From the NCBI RefSeq assembly GCF_020171745.1, contig NZ_JAIVAH010000011.1, forward strand, positions 1 through 64,000: a stretch of DNA of 64,000 bases, in the 5' to 3' direction. This document shows, in pieces, positions 25,150-34,054 of this stretch. This DNA comes from Prescottella equi. GTDB taxonomy: Bacteria; Actinomycetota; Actinomycetes; Mycobacteriales; Mycobacteriaceae. Position numbers and translations under genes: made by a program. Position 1 is the stretch's first letter. Every line of letters begins with the position of its first letter. The notes under the pieces were generated by a model. That model was given only the letters and a program-made list of their open reading frames with translations. It was not told the DNA's origin and made no database searches.

Positions 25150-27498
25150 ATGGTGGAGGCAGCGTCCGATGCATATTCGCGGCGGCGCGAACGGCTACGC
25201 CGACTGAGGGAACCCGCCCTGTTGGTGGTCACCCTCGCGGCGCTCGTCGCCGGCGGAATCGCGTGGCTCGCCGGTGCGCGCGATGTCGCGGACGCGTGCT
25301 GGATCGCCGGGACGGCCGTCGCGATCGTGCCCGCCACGTGGTGGGTCGTCGATGCGCTTCGGCACCGCCGCGTCGGCGTCGACCTCATCGCCGTGCTGTC
25401 GCTGATCGGCACGCTCCTGGTGGGGGAGTACCTCGCGGGCGCCCTGATCGGGGTGATGCTGGCGACCGGTCAAGCCCTCGACGCGGCCGCGGAACGGCGC
25501 GCCACCAAGGACCTGCGGTCGCTGCTCGACCATGCGCCGCGGACCGCGCGACGCCGTGTCGGCGACACCGTCGAAACCGTCCCGCTCGAGGACGTCGCCG
25601 CCGGAGACGCCCTCGTCGTCGGTCCCGGCGAGGTGGTGCCCGTGGACGGCTGGGTCACGTCGGAGGCGGCGGTCCTCGACGAGTCGGTACTCACCGGCGA
25701 ACCACTCGCCGTGCAGCGTCGTCGCGGCGAGGCCGTCCGCAGCGGAACCGTCGACGCCGGAAGCGCTTTCGAGATGCAGGCGCGCACCACCTCGGAGCAG
25801 AGCACGTATGCCGGCATCGTGCGCCTGGCGCAGGATGCCGCCGCCGAGAGCGCTCCCGTCGTCCGGGTCGCGGACCGCATCGCCGGGTGGTTCCTACCCG
25901 TCGCGCTCGCCGTGGCCGGTGCCGCGTGGCTCTTCAGCGGCTCGGCGACCCGCGCCGTCGCGGTGCTCGTCGTCGCGACACCGTGCCCACTGCTGCTGGC
26001 CGCGCCGGTCGCGATCGTGTCGGGGCTGTCCCGGGCCTCGCGCCGCGGCGTCGTGATCCGCAACGGTGGCGCACTCGAGAATCTCGGGCATGCAACCACA
26101 TTGGTGATGGACAAGACCGGAACCCTCACCACCGGACGGCCTACCGGAACCGACGTGCTCACCGCGCCCGGCGGCGACGCCACCGAGGTGCTGCGCCTGG
26201 CCGCGTCGGCCGATCAACTGTCGCCGCACGTACTCGCGGAGGCCATCGTGCAGGAGGCGAAGGTGCGGGGCCTCGACCTGTCCCTGCCGACCGACGTGGA
26301 CGAGGAGGCGGGCACCGGGGTGACCGCCACCGTGGACGGCCATCGGGTCACCGTCGGCACCCTGACGCTGCCCGACGACGCTCCCGGCTGGGCGCGGTCG
26401 GCGCACGGGCGGGCCGTGCTCGACGGCGCCGCGACCGCGTGGGTCACCGTCGACGACACACTCGCCGGCGCGATCCTGCTGATCGACCCGGTGCGCCGGG
26501 ACGCCTCCCGCACCCTCCGGCGCCTCCGCGCGGCCGGCCTGAACCGACTGGTCATGCTCACCGGGGATCGCCGCGAACCCGCGGAGGAGATCGGGGCGGT
26601 CCTCGGCCTCGACGCCGTCCGCGCCGAACAGACCCCCGCCGACAAGGTGGCCGGGGTGCGTGCCGAGCGGGATCGGGCGGTCACGGTGATGGTCGGCGAC
26701 GGGGTCAACGACGCTCCCGCACTGGCGGCAGCGACCGTCGGCGTGGCGATGGGCGCGCGCGGGTCGACCGCGACGTCCGAGGCTGCGGACGTCGTGCTCA
26801 CCACCGACCGCCTCGACCACCTCGCGGACGCGATGGCGATCGCGCGCCGCTCACGCCGGATCGCCGTCCAGAGCGCATCCGTCGGCATGGGGTTGTCGTT
26901 GGTGGCCATGGGCTTTGCCGCCTTCGGTCTGTTGCCGCCCGCGGCCGGCGCGCTGCTGCAGGAGGGCATCGACGTGGCGGTGATCCTCAACGCGCTGCGC
27001 GCGCTGCGCGGCGACCGGGCCGAGGAGGTTCCGCTGCCCGAGGACACCGAGGCGATGCTGCATCGGTTCTCCGCGGAGCACGACGAGCTGCGCGACCAGC
27101 TCACGATCCTGCGGGACACCGCGGACCTGCTCGCGACCGGAGATCTCGCGGCCGCACACGCCGCGCTGCGCCGCGTCGACAGGTTCCTGTTCGACACCCT
27201 GCTGCCGCACGAGGAGGCCGAGGACCGCGAGCTGTATCCGGCGCTCGCCACGCCCCTCGGCAACGCGGAGGCCACAGCGACGATGAGCCGCATGCACGCC
27301 GAGATCGACCGTCTCGCCCGACGACTGCGCACCCACCTCACCCGCGCCGACGCGGCCGGGGGCATCACTGCCGATCAGGTCGACGACCTGCTCGCGTGCC
27401 TGTACGGGCTGCACGCGCTGCTACGACTGCACTTCGTGCAGGAGGAGGAGAACTATTTCACCCTCGCGGCCGAACCGGACACCACCCCGAACAGCTGA
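25150..27498 (+). CDS. P1B-5-type metal ATPase with C-terminal hemerythrin domain
   Basis: 782-aa P-type ATPase. Actuator motif LTGEP, membrane metal-site motif TPCP (in VVATPCPLLLAAP), phosphorylation motif DKTGTLT, and hinge GDGVNDAPAL are all intact. There is no N-terminal heavy-metal domain. The C-terminal 150 residues form a hemerythrin-like HHE domain (HRFSAEHDELRDQL, LLPHEEAEDRELYP, MHAEIDRL, LHFVQEEENYF). TPCP plus a hemerythrin tail define the P1B-5 subgroup, linked to Ni/Fe export in characterised members. ATG at 25150 chosen. The hemerythrin domain may bind a diiron centre and couple export to oxygen or iron state. No adjacent regulator. Confidence 0.92.
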   Translation: MVEAASDAYSRRRERLRRLREPALLVVTLAALVAGGIAWLAGARDVADACWIAGTAVAIVPATWWVVDALRHRRVGVDLIAVLSLIGTLLVGEYLAGALIGVMLATGQALDAAAERRATKDLRSLLDHAPRTARRRVGDTVETVPLEDVAAGDALVVGPGEVVPVDGWVTSEAAVLDESVLTGEPLAVQRRRGEAVRSGTVDAGSAFEMQARTTSEQSTYAGIVRLAQDAAAESAPVVRVADRIAGWFLPVALAVAGAAWLFSGSATRAVAVLVVATPCPLLLAAPVAIVSGLSRASRRGVVIRNGGALENLGHATTLVMDKTGTLTTGRPTGTDVLTAPGGDATEVLRLAASADQLSPHVLAEAIVQEAKVRGLDLSLPTDVDEEAGTGVTATVDGHRVTVGTLTLPDDAPGWARSAHGRAVLDGAATAWVTVDDTLAGAILLIDPVRRDASRTLRRLRAAGLNRLVMLTGDRREPAEEIGAVLGLDAVRAEQTPADKVAGVRAERDRAVTVMVGDGVNDAPALAAATVGVAMGARGSTATSEAADVVLTTDRLDHLADAMAIARRSRRIAVQSASVGMGLSLVAMGFAAFGLLPPAAGALLQEGIDVAVILNALRALRGDRAEEVPLPEDTEAMLHRFSAEHDELRDQLTILRDTADLLATGDLAAAHAALRRVDRFLFDTLLPHEEAEDRELYPALATPLGNAEATATMSRMHAEIDRLARRLRTHLTRADAAGGITADQVDDLLACLYGLHALLRLHFVQEEENYFTLAAEPDTTPNS

Positions 27499-27651
27499 TG
27501 CGGCCGCCGGGGACCCCCACGGCGGATCCCCCACCCGGCACGGGGCAAATCCCCCTACGACCCGCGACGACGCGGCACTAGCGTTCAGAAGTGCCGGACG
27601 ATTCGTCGGACGGCCCACGGCCTCCCGGACCCCCGACCTGGCAGGCCGTGG

Positions 27652-27691
27652 TCGGGTGGTGGCGCAGAACGCGTTCGGCGCCACCACCCGA
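27652..27691. terminator. Hairpin between converging ATPase and cutinase genes
   Basis: TCGGGTGGTGGCGC (27652-27665) and GCGCCACCACCCGA (27678-27691) form a perfect 14-bp stem with a 12-nt loop, 154 bp after the ATPase stop. Confidence 0.6.
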
Positions 27692-27725
27692 ACCCCGAAC
27701 AGTTGAAAACAGCCAAGACGACGCA

Positions 27726-27759
27726 GGCCCCGGCCGCTCAGGAATGAGCAGCCGGGGCC
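27726..27759. terminator. Hairpin downstream of the cutinase gene
   Basis: GGCCCCGGC-C-GCTCA and TGAGC-A-GCCGGGGCC pair with one mismatch around a GGAA loop, 21 bp past the cutinase stop (minus strand). Together with 27652-27691 it fills most of the 282-bp convergent region, in which no gene is seen. Confidence 0.65.
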
Positions 27760-27780
27760 GAGTCGTCCGGGCGGGACGCG

Positions 27781-29523
27781 CTAACCGCTCGGTGTCGGGA
27801 CGGCGCTGGAGGGCGTCGTGGTCGGAGCCGCCGTCGTGGTCTGCGGCGCCGAGGTGGACGTACTCGTCTGCGGCGAAACGGCTTCCGTCGTGGACGTCGC
27901 AGTCTCGGATGCCACGGCTTCCGGCGTCACGGCGGGCACGGGCGTCGGCGAGGTCGGAGGGGTCGGCGACGCGGCGTCGGTGTCCGCCGACTGCTCCGTG
28001 ACCGGACCCGGCGTCGGCTGGGTGGACGCATCGCTCGGCTGTGCGGAGGACGGGGCCGCCGAGGACGTGACCTCGCTCAGGGCCGCCGCCAGTTCGGCCG
28101 CGCTCGGCTTCGCCGCCGGATTCACCGGCTGCCCGTTCTGGGCCTGCTTCGCCAGGTACGTCAACCACGCGGCCGCGTAGTCGGCCGACGTGAGCGGCTT
28201 GCCGTTCGCCTGGTCGGCGTCCCGCCAGTAGTCGAAGTGATGGCCGACGTCCGGGCCCAGCGTCAGCTGGTACGGGTCGCTCATGATCACCGGGATCGTG
28301 TTCTGGTTCGTCACGATCAGGCCGACGATCTCCTTGAACAGCTTCTGCGGCAGGTACGCCAGCGGAGACATCTTCTCCGTCGTGATCGAATCCTTCTGTC
28401 CCGAAACGGGAGTGGAAATGTCCGAATCGGCAGCGGCATCGGTCGCGGATCCCGGCTGCGTCGTCGTCGTGGTCGGCGTCGCGGTGGGCCGCGCGTACGA
28501 CGGGTTCGACACCGTGAGCAGTACGTCCAGGAACGTCTCGTCGTTCTGCATCCAGTCCGGCTGCGCCTTGATGTGTGCGAAGGCGTCCAGCGCGATGCGC
28601 GAGAAGACCGTCGCGACATCGATGCCGGTGGCCGGGGTCAGCTGTTCCCGCTCGAGCGCATCGACGTTCAGCTGCCGGCCCACGTTCACCACCAACTGCA
28701 GCAACGAGATGTTCTGCGGCGCCGCACAGGTGAGGTCGCCGTCCGAGCAGAACGACGCGATGCGGCCGGCGAGCGCGCCGAAGTCGGAGCCGCCGGTGTC
28801 CGGTGTCACGCCCTGGCCGGGGACGGGGTTCTTGCCGTTCTGGTATTTCACGTCGAAGCCGTCCGGATTGGTGAACGGATTCGTCGCGCCCGGGAACGGA
28901 CCCTGACCGTCGGCGCGGCCGGCGTCGGCGAGGATGACGACCCCGACGACGTGCGCCGGATCGACGATGCCGTACCAGCCGTCGGAGTCCGGCTCCTGGT
29001 GGCCGACATTCATCGCGACACGGCGGGCCACGTCGGCGCCCTCGCTGTAGCCGACGATCGCGAACTTGGTGTCCGGGCAGGATGCCTTGATCGCCTTGAT
29101 CACCGATTGGGTGTTCGCGACGCCGGTGTCCACGGACTTCTCGTAGCTCGACATGTCCGCCGGGTAGGCGATGTACATCGCGGCATAGGAGCCCGGCGCG
29201 ACCGCCGCAGTCGGCGCGTTGGCCGTCCGGTCGATCCAACTGCTCACGTAGTCGTCCGCCGAGGCCGCGGGCAACTCCCGGCCGTCGGCGTCGACGAGCA
29301 TCTTCGTGGTGCCGGGGCGGGGCGTGTCACCGCGCCCGGCGATCGACAACGTCACCATGTCGTGGCAGTCGGTGGTCGACGCCGTCAGCGCGGTGTCGAT
29401 GGTGCGCGGCGGCGCGGACCACAACGCCCACGCCAGGACCACCAGCAGCGCCACCCCCAGTGCGATGGGGGTGATCACCCGCGTCGCGCTCCGATGCCGC
29501 TCGAGAAAGCCGTGAATAGCCAT
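27781..29523 (-). CDS. Cutinase-family esterase with long S/T/P tail
   Basis: 580-aa secreted or membrane-anchored alpha/beta hydrolase. One N-terminal hydrophobic span (about residues 15-35) precedes a cutinase-like domain with the nucleophile elbow GYSEGA and paired cysteines (CHDM, ASCPDT, SFCSDGDLTCA). The fold and spacing recall the mycobacterial Culp6/Rv3802 group, which act on lipids in the mycomembrane, but this is by pattern. The last 120-130 residues are Ser/Thr/Pro/Ala low complexity, probably wall-spanning or glycosylated. The ATG at 29523 is preceded by GGGGAGTGG. Longer than most cutinases because of an extra middle region and the tail. Confidence 0.82.
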   Translation of the reverse strand: MAIHGFLERHRSATRVITPIALGVALLVVLAWALWSAPPRTIDTALTASTTDCHDMVTLSIAGRGDTPRPGTTKMLVDADGRELPAASADDYVSSWIDRTANAPTAAVAPGSYAAMYIAYPADMSSYEKSVDTGVANTQSVIKAIKASCPDTKFAIVGYSEGADVARRVAMNVGHQEPDSDGWYGIVDPAHVVGVVILADAGRADGQGPFPGATNPFTNPDGFDVKYQNGKNPVPGQGVTPDTGGSDFGALAGRIASFCSDGDLTCAAPQNISLLQLVVNVGRQLNVDALEREQLTPATGIDVATVFSRIALDAFAHIKAQPDWMQNDETFLDVLLTVSNPSYARPTATPTTTTTQPGSATDAAADSDISTPVSGQKDSITTEKMSPLAYLPQKLFKEIVGLIVTNQNTIPVIMSDPYQLTLGPDVGHHFDYWRDADQANGKPLTSADYAAAWLTYLAKQAQNGQPVNPAAKPSAAELAAALSEVTSSAAPSSAQPSDASTQPTPGPVTEQSADTDAASPTPPTSPTPVPAVTPEAVASETATSTTEAVSPQTSTSTSAPQTTTAAPTTTPSSAVPTPSG

Positions 29524-29645
29524 GTCCACTCCCCAAACCCGACTCACGGAAGACGCGTGGACAGCCCCCCGTCCGCGCGTCACGTCATGGAGAAAGTCGG
29601 GCAGTCGACCTGACGCGTTACATCACGCGCCCGGATCTCCCGGAG

Positions 29646-30938
29646 TCACGGGATCGGCAATTCGGACGCTCTGTCCTCCAACCGCTTCCGTTCCCGGGCG
29701 TTGGCCGTCAGCTCGGCCGCCGCCGCGAACTCGGTCCGCGCCTCCTCGTTGCGGCCGAGGCGCGCGAGGAGTTCCGCGCGCGTCGCAGGCAGGTACCGGT
29801 ATCCGGCGAGCCGGCCGTCCGCGACGAGACCGTCGATGATCTCGAGCGCCGCACCGGGCCCCGACGCCATCGCGACCGCGGCGGCGCGGTTGAGGTCGAC
29901 GACGGGGGAGGGCGCGAGCCGCCCCAGCGCCTCGTACAGCAGCACGATCCGCTCCCAGTCGGTGTCGTCGACGGACGGCGCGCTCGCATGGCATTCCGCG
30001 ATCGCCGCCTGCAGCGCGTAGGCGCCGCGGCCGCGTCCCAGCTCGTCGGAGCGGGCGAGCGCGGACCGGCCACGGGTGATCGCGCCGCGGTCCCAGCGTC
30101 GTCGATCCTGGTCGGCGAGCAGCACCGGATCACCGTTCGGGTCGAGCCGTGCCGGGAACCGTGCCGCCGTCAGTTCCATCAGCGCAACCAGTGCGTGCGG
30201 CTCGGGTTCCCGCGGCACGAGCTCGACGAGCACACGGCCGAGCCGCAACGCCTCCCGGCTCAGCTCCGGGCGCATCCAGTCGTCACCGGCGCTCGCCGAA
30301 TGCCCCTCGTTGAACACGAGATACAGCACCCCGAGCACCGTTCCCAGCCGCTCCGCGAACGCGGCGCGCTCGGGCACCGCGAACGGCACCTTGGCGGCGG
30401 AGAGGGTCTTCTTGGCGCGCACGATCCGCTGCTGCACCGTCGAGGTCGGCACCAGGAAGGCGCGGGCGATCTCCTCGCTGGACAGGCCGCCGACCACCTT
30501 GAGCGTCAACGCGACCCGGGCCTCGCGGGAGAGCACCGGATGGCACGAGACGAAGACCAGCCGCAGGACGTCGTCGTCGATCCGGTCCGGATCCCACGGC
30601 AGCGCGTCCGGGTAGGTGTTCTCGTCCGTCTCGAGGTCGTGGGCGATCGCGGCGAGACGCTCGTCGTACCTCTCCTGCCGGCGCCAGCCGTCGATGGCCT
30701 TGCGCTTGGCGACGGCGGTCAGCCACGCGCCGGGATTGGCGGGGACGCCGGTCTGCGGCCACCGTGCGAGTGCGTCGGCCAGGGCCTCCTGTGCGAGATC
30801 CTCGGCCCGGCCGAAATCACCGACGATCCGGGTGAGCGTCGCGACGATGCGGGCGGACTCGATCCGCCACACCGCCGCGACAGAGCGCCGCGCGGACTCC
30901 GTCGGATCCGCGCGACGCTCGGTCGGGACGTCGGGCAT
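29646..30938 (-). CDS. ECF RNA polymerase sigma factor, ECF42 (DUF6596) group
   Basis: 430 aa. Sigma region 2 (RIVGDFGRAEDLAQEALADALARWP) and region 4 (LKVVGGLSSEEIARAFLVPTSTVQQRIVRAKKTL) are followed by a long C-terminal DUF6596/TPR-like helical extension of about 230 residues. That layout is the ECF42 group, which lacks a dedicated anti-sigma factor and pairs with DGPF/YCII proteins. The partner gene is directly upstream, ending 4 nt before this ATG. The C-terminal extension is required for activity in a studied Streptomyces member. The upstream promoter matches the ECF42 motif, suggesting autoregulation. Confidence 0.92.
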   Translation of the reverse strand: MPDVPTERRADPTESARRSVAAVWRIESARIVATLTRIVGDFGRAEDLAQEALADALARWPQTGVPANPGAWLTAVAKRKAIDGWRRQERYDERLAAIAHDLETDENTYPDALPWDPDRIDDDVLRLVFVSCHPVLSREARVALTLKVVGGLSSEEIARAFLVPTSTVQQRIVRAKKTLSAAKVPFAVPERAAFAERLGTVLGVLYLVFNEGHSASAGDDWMRPELSREALRLGRVLVELVPREPEPHALVALMELTAARFPARLDPNGDPVLLADQDRRRWDRGAITRGRSALARSDELGRGRGAYALQAAIAECHASAPSVDDTDWERIVLLYEALGRLAPSPVVDLNRAAAVAMASGPGAALEIIDGLVADGRLAGYRYLPATRAELLARLGRNEEARTEFAAAAELTANARERKRLEDRASELPIP

Positions 30939-30942
30939 GCGG

Positions 30943-31365
30943 TCAGGCCTTACGGTTCTCGAGTTCCTCGCGCCAGCCCTCTTCCTTCTCGATCCACTCG
31001 TTGTCCTGCGGGAAGTCCTCGGGGCCGGTCACCCGACGCACCTCGAGCTTGGTGCCGGGCCCGAGCGGGGCACGCCTGGCCCACTCGGCGGCCTCCTCCT
31101 TGGATGCGACCTCGAGGATCCAGAAGCCGTTGAACAACTCCTTCGTCTCGCCGTACGGGCCGTCGGTCACCAACGGAGTCTCGCCGGTGAAGTCGACGAC
31201 GAAGCCCTCCTGCGCGTCCGAGAGCCCCTCACCGGCGAGCAGCACCCCGGCCTTCATCATGGCCTCGTTGTACTTGCCCATGTCCTCGATGATCTGCTCG
31301 AACGGGATGTCCTTCGACGCCTCGATCGCCTCGTCGGTGACGCGCATGATCAGCATGTACTTCAT
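30943..31365 (-). CDS. DGPF/YCII-related protein, partner of ECF42
   Basis: 140-aa protein with the YCII/DGPF fold (MKYMLIMRVTDEAIEAS, the TDGPYGETKELFNGFWILE signature region). Such proteins accompany ECF42 sigma factors in conserved operons; their function is not known. ATG at 31365 follows GAAGGAG. The stop is 4 nt before the sigma-factor start, so translation is coupled. Confidence 0.9.
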   Translation of the reverse strand: MKYMLIMRVTDEAIEASKDIPFEQIIEDMGKYNEAMMKAGVLLAGEGLSDAQEGFVVDFTGETPLVTDGPYGETKELFNGFWILEVASKEEAAEWARRAPLGPGTKLEVRRVTGPEDFPQDNEWIEKEEGWREELENRKA

Positions 31366-31414
31366 CTGTCCGCTCCTTCGTCCGGGGTCGCGAATCGACC
31401 CTCTCATTCACGAC

Positions 31415-31441
31415 GTCGAACGGGAAGACGGCGGATCGACA
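31415..31441 (-). promoter_or_regulatory. Candidate ECF42 promoter
   Basis: Reading on the minus strand, TGTCGA (31441-31436) and CGAC (31418-31415) are separated by 17 bp. TGTCGA with CGA/TC is the -35/-10 pair reported for ECF42 targets. The expected transcript would start about 40 nt ahead of the DGPF gene. This would make the DGPF-sigma operon self-controlled. Confidence 0.55.
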
Positions 31442-31452
31442 AGTTCCGAGAA

Positions 31453-31758
31453 TTATTTTTCGGAAGTTTTTTCGACCGGCGTGACGTGCATCAGTTCCGT
31501 TCGCGCGACCACGCGGTCGCGTTCGTCGGCGAGGGCGAGACGACGCTCGTCGCCCAGGTACCCGTCGAGCGCCTCCTGCGACTCGAACTCGAACATCTGG
31601 ATCTCCAGCGGCTGGTCGCCCGATCCGTCGGTGCGGACGCGCTGCAGGACCCGACCGCGATGTTCGGGGATCAGTGCCAGCACCTTGTCCTCGTAGGCGA
31701 TCAGAGCATCGTCCTGCCCGGAACGGGCCCACAGCAGGCAACAGAGGGAGACGGCCAT
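31453..31758 (-). CDS. Small DUF1330-like protein
   Basis: 101-aa soluble protein with a dimeric alpha/beta-barrel (ferredoxin-like) look, DUF1330-type (QMFEFESQEALDGYLGDERRLAL). No catalytic residues are obvious. It lies 19 bp after the DJ-1-like gene and 87 bp before the DGPF gene, all on the same strand. A weak A/T-rich hairpin (TTCCGA/TCGGAA, 31444-31465) covers its stop codon. Confidence 0.7.
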   Translation of the reverse strand: MAVSLCCLLWARSGQDDALIAYEDKVLALIPEHRGRVLQRVRTDGSGDQPLEIQMFEFESQEALDGYLGDERRLALADERDRVVARTELMHVTPVEKTSEK

Positions 31759-31777
31759 GTCGGGAGGCTAACCGACG

Positions 31778-32461
31778 TCAGAGGAGGGCGGCGACCTGCT
31801 CGGCCGTCGCCTTGGCCGACTGCGGATTCTGACCGGTCACCAGGCGCCCGTCGACCACGACCTTGGAAGTGAAGGGCAGCGTGGCCTTCTCGTAGATCGC
31901 GCCGCGCTGCTTCATCTCCTCCTCGGCGTTGTACGGCACCTTGCCGGAGACCCTGGCCAGCACCTCCTCCCGCCACGAGAAGCCGGTGAGCCGCCGCCCG
32001 GCGACGAGGAGCGTGCCGTCGGACAGCTTCGCGTTCAGCAGGCCGCAGTAGCCGTGGCAGACGGACGAGACGATCCCGCCGTGCTCCCAGATGTCGCACG
32101 TGAGCCGCTGCAGCCCGAGGCTGTCCGGGAAATCCCACATGACGGCGTGCCCGCCGGTGAGGTAAATCGCGTCGAAGTCCGCGGTGTCGATCTCGTCCGG
32201 TCGCGCCGTGTCCGACAGCAACGCCATGCGGGCGTCGTCGGCCAGCCACGCCTTCGCCGTCGCGTCGATGTTCGGCCACTTGAGGGAGCGCGGTTCGAGC
32301 GGCGAACGCCCACCCCGCGGGCTGACGATGCGCTGCTCGAACCCGCGCTGCTCGAACACCTCGTAGGCGTGGGTCAGCTCCGACAGCCACAGTCCGGTCG
32401 GCTCGGACGGATCGTCGTAGTGCGAGACATTGCTGACGACGTGCAGTATTCGGCTGGTCAA
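31778..32461 (-). CDS. DJ-1/PfpI-family protein (class I glutamine amidotransferase-like)
   Basis: 227 aa. The nucleophile elbow SVCHGYCG carries the conserved Cys, with an acidic residue from the AIYLTGGHAVMWDFP region, as in Hsp31/glyoxalase III and related DJ-1 superfamily members. I chose a TTG start at 32461 (GGGAGGACC upstream), because no ATG or GTG gives a better fit; the protein then begins LTSRILHVVSNVSHY. Likely role is methylglyoxal detoxification or protein repair, by family only. Probably first gene of a run with the DUF1330-like gene. Confidence 0.8.
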   Translation of the reverse strand: MTSRILHVVSNVSHYDDPSEPTGLWLSELTHAYEVFEQRGFEQRIVSPRGGRSPLEPRSLKWPNIDATAKAWLADDARMALLSDTARPDEIDTADFDAIYLTGGHAVMWDFPDSLGLQRLTCDIWEHGGIVSSVCHGYCGLLNAKLSDGTLLVAGRRLTGFSWREEVLARVSGKVPYNAEEEMKQRGAIYEKATLPFTSKVVVDGRLVTGQNPQSAKATAEQVAALL

Positions 32462-32598
32462 GGTCGGTCCTCCCTGTCGGCCGGGGATGCCCCTCGCCGG
32501 TGTGGTCCACGGTATCGACCGCCACGCCTGTACCCCCGGCAATCGCCGCAATCTCCGCATGCCGCCCCGTACGCTGAGGCGAGGCGAAGGAGGCAGTT

Positions 32599-33279
32599 GT
32601 GGCGACGACATCCGAGACGACGGTCGACGGCGTGCTGGCCGAACTGACGGCCCTCGAGGACCCGAAGATCCGTGCGGTCAACGAACGCCACGGCGACGAC
32701 CACGGCGTCAATCTCACCAAGCTGCGGGCGGTGGCCAAGCGCCTGAAGACGCAGCACGACCTCGCGGGTCAGCTGTGGGGGACCGGCGACACCGCGGCCC
32801 GACTCGTCGCGATCCTGATCAGCCGCCCCAAGGCGTACAGCGCGGCGGAACTGGACGCCATGCTCCGCGACGCGCGGGTCCCCAAGGTGCACGGCTGGCT
32901 GGTGAGCTACGTCGTGAAGAAGAACCCCCACGTCGAAGAGTTGCGCACCGCATGGCTGGCCGATCCCGACCCGGTCGTCGCGAGTGCCGGGTGGGCACTC
33001 ACCAGCGACCGTGTCGCGAAAGATCCCGAGGGACTGGATCTTTCCGGGCTCCTCGACACCATCGAGGCACAGATGACGGACGCCCCGGAGCGCCTGCAGT
33101 GGGCGATGAACGAATGCCTCGCCACCATCGGCATCCATCATCCCGAGCACCGGGCCCGCGCGATCGGGATCGGCGAGAGTCTCGAGGTGCTGAAGGACTA
33201 CCCGACACCACCCAACTGCACCTCGCCCTACGCGCCGATCTGGATCGACGAGATGGTGCGTCGGCAGGCACAGAAGTAG
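32599..33279 (+). CDS. DNA alkylation repair (AlkD-like HEAT-repeat) protein
   Basis: 226-aa all-helical protein of the AlkD/DNA alkylation-repair superfamily (NLTKLRAVAKRLK, WGTGDTAARLVAILIS, WLVSYVVKKNP, WALTSDRVAKDP). AlkD glycosylases remove bulky or cationic alkyl bases without base flipping. Conservation of the key Trp/Asp/Arg set cannot be proven by eye. GTG start at 32599. Divergent from the DJ-1-like gene; the small membrane gene starts 9 bp later. Confidence 0.8.
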   Translation: MATTSETTVDGVLAELTALEDPKIRAVNERHGDDHGVNLTKLRAVAKRLKTQHDLAGQLWGTGDTAARLVAILISRPKAYSAAELDAMLRDARVPKVHGWLVSYVVKKNPHVEELRTAWLADPDPVVASAGWALTSDRVAKDPEGLDLSGLLDTIEAQMTDAPERLQWAMNECLATIGIHHPEHRARAIGIGESLEVLKDYPTPPNCTSPYAPIWIDEMVRRQAQK

Positions 33280-33288
33280 GGGGAGACC

Positions 33289-33558
33289 GTGTTACTCGGA
33301 ACAGCCATAGGTGCGCTGCTGCTCGGCGCCGCCTTCCACGTCTTCGGAGAGCGGCAGCGGGAACGCCACTTCCACACCGCGGGTTGGGTCCTGAGCATCA
33401 TCGGCGCCCTCGCGCTGGGGGATGCGCTGTGGGACTCGCGGCCTGGAGTGAGCATCGCCGTCGTCGTGGCCGCGCTCGTCTTGGTCAACGGCCTGCCCAG
33501 TCTGATGGCGAGCGTCCTGCGCCATCGTGCTCGGCAACCCGGATCTTCCGTCGGATAG
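33289..33558 (+). CDS. Small membrane protein, 89 aa
   Basis: Begins MLLGTAIGALLLGAAFHVFG (GTG start) and holds three hydrophobic segments with short basic loops (GERQRERHF between the first and second). No family recognised. It starts 9 bp after the AlkD-like gene and is probably co-transcribed. Its 3' end overlaps the 3' end of the converging gene by 74 bp. Confidence 0.6.
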   Translation: MLLGTAIGALLLGAAFHVFGERQRERHFHTAGWVLSIIGALALGDALWDSRPGVSIAVVVAALVLVNGLPSLMASVLRHRARQPGSSVG

Positions 33559-34054
33559 TTCGCCCTTCGGGTTCAGTCCGAACCACCGAAGACCAGATGC
33601 GGCGACCGAGGAACTCGAGATCCGTCACCGGCCCGGTCGGTCGAGCGTGGTGGTGCCCGACCCAGTGGGTGACGGGTGGGGTGACCGCCAGATAGCGTCC
33701 GGGGCCAGGGATCTGCACGTTCTGCAGTTCGGTGCGACGCGGCCGGTCCGGGTCGGCGGTGAAGTCCCACGCCGCGACACCGTCGCTGACGAACCACACC
33801 TCGCCGTCCATCGATTCGATGCGCGATCGCCGTCCCCAGCGGTACAGCCGCACGCCCTCGCGACGCATCGGCAGGAACACCGGCTCCTCCCCGTAGGTCC
33901 CGTAGTAGAAGCGGAAAGGTTTGTCCGAGTTCCGGTACGGCACAACGACACCGCGAACCGGTTGCGACGGCCCGTCCGCCATTGCCACCAGCATCTGCAC
34001 CCAGTCGGTCATCGTTGCCTCCGGTTCGAGTTCACGGTTCAGCGGCTCAGACAT
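33485..34054 (-). CDS. Hypothetical soluble protein, 189 aa
   Basis: No family recognised. ATG at 34054 (MSEPLNRELEPEATMTDW) overlaps the stop of the preceding gene by 8 nt, so translational coupling is likely; ATG 34012 (MTDWVQ) is an alternative. The sequence is rich in aromatic and arginine residues, with no signal or membrane span. It may be the partner of the 440-aa gene upstream. Confidence 0.6.
   Translation of the reverse strand: MSEPLNRELEPEATMTDWVQMLVAMADGPSQPVRGVVVPYRNSDKPFRFYYGTYGEEPVFLPMRREGVRLYRWGRRSRIESMDGEVWFVSDGVAAWDFTADPDRPRRTELQNVQIPGPGRYLAVTPPVTHWVGHHHARPTGPVTDLEFLGRRIWSSVVRTEPEGRTIRRKIRVAEHDGAGRSPSDWAGR

Noticed and set aside
24972-27581. 869-codon frame overlapping the P1B ATPase
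   Set aside because: Same strand, other frame, as a textbook P-type ATPase; translation is almost all Arg/Gly/His/Pro.
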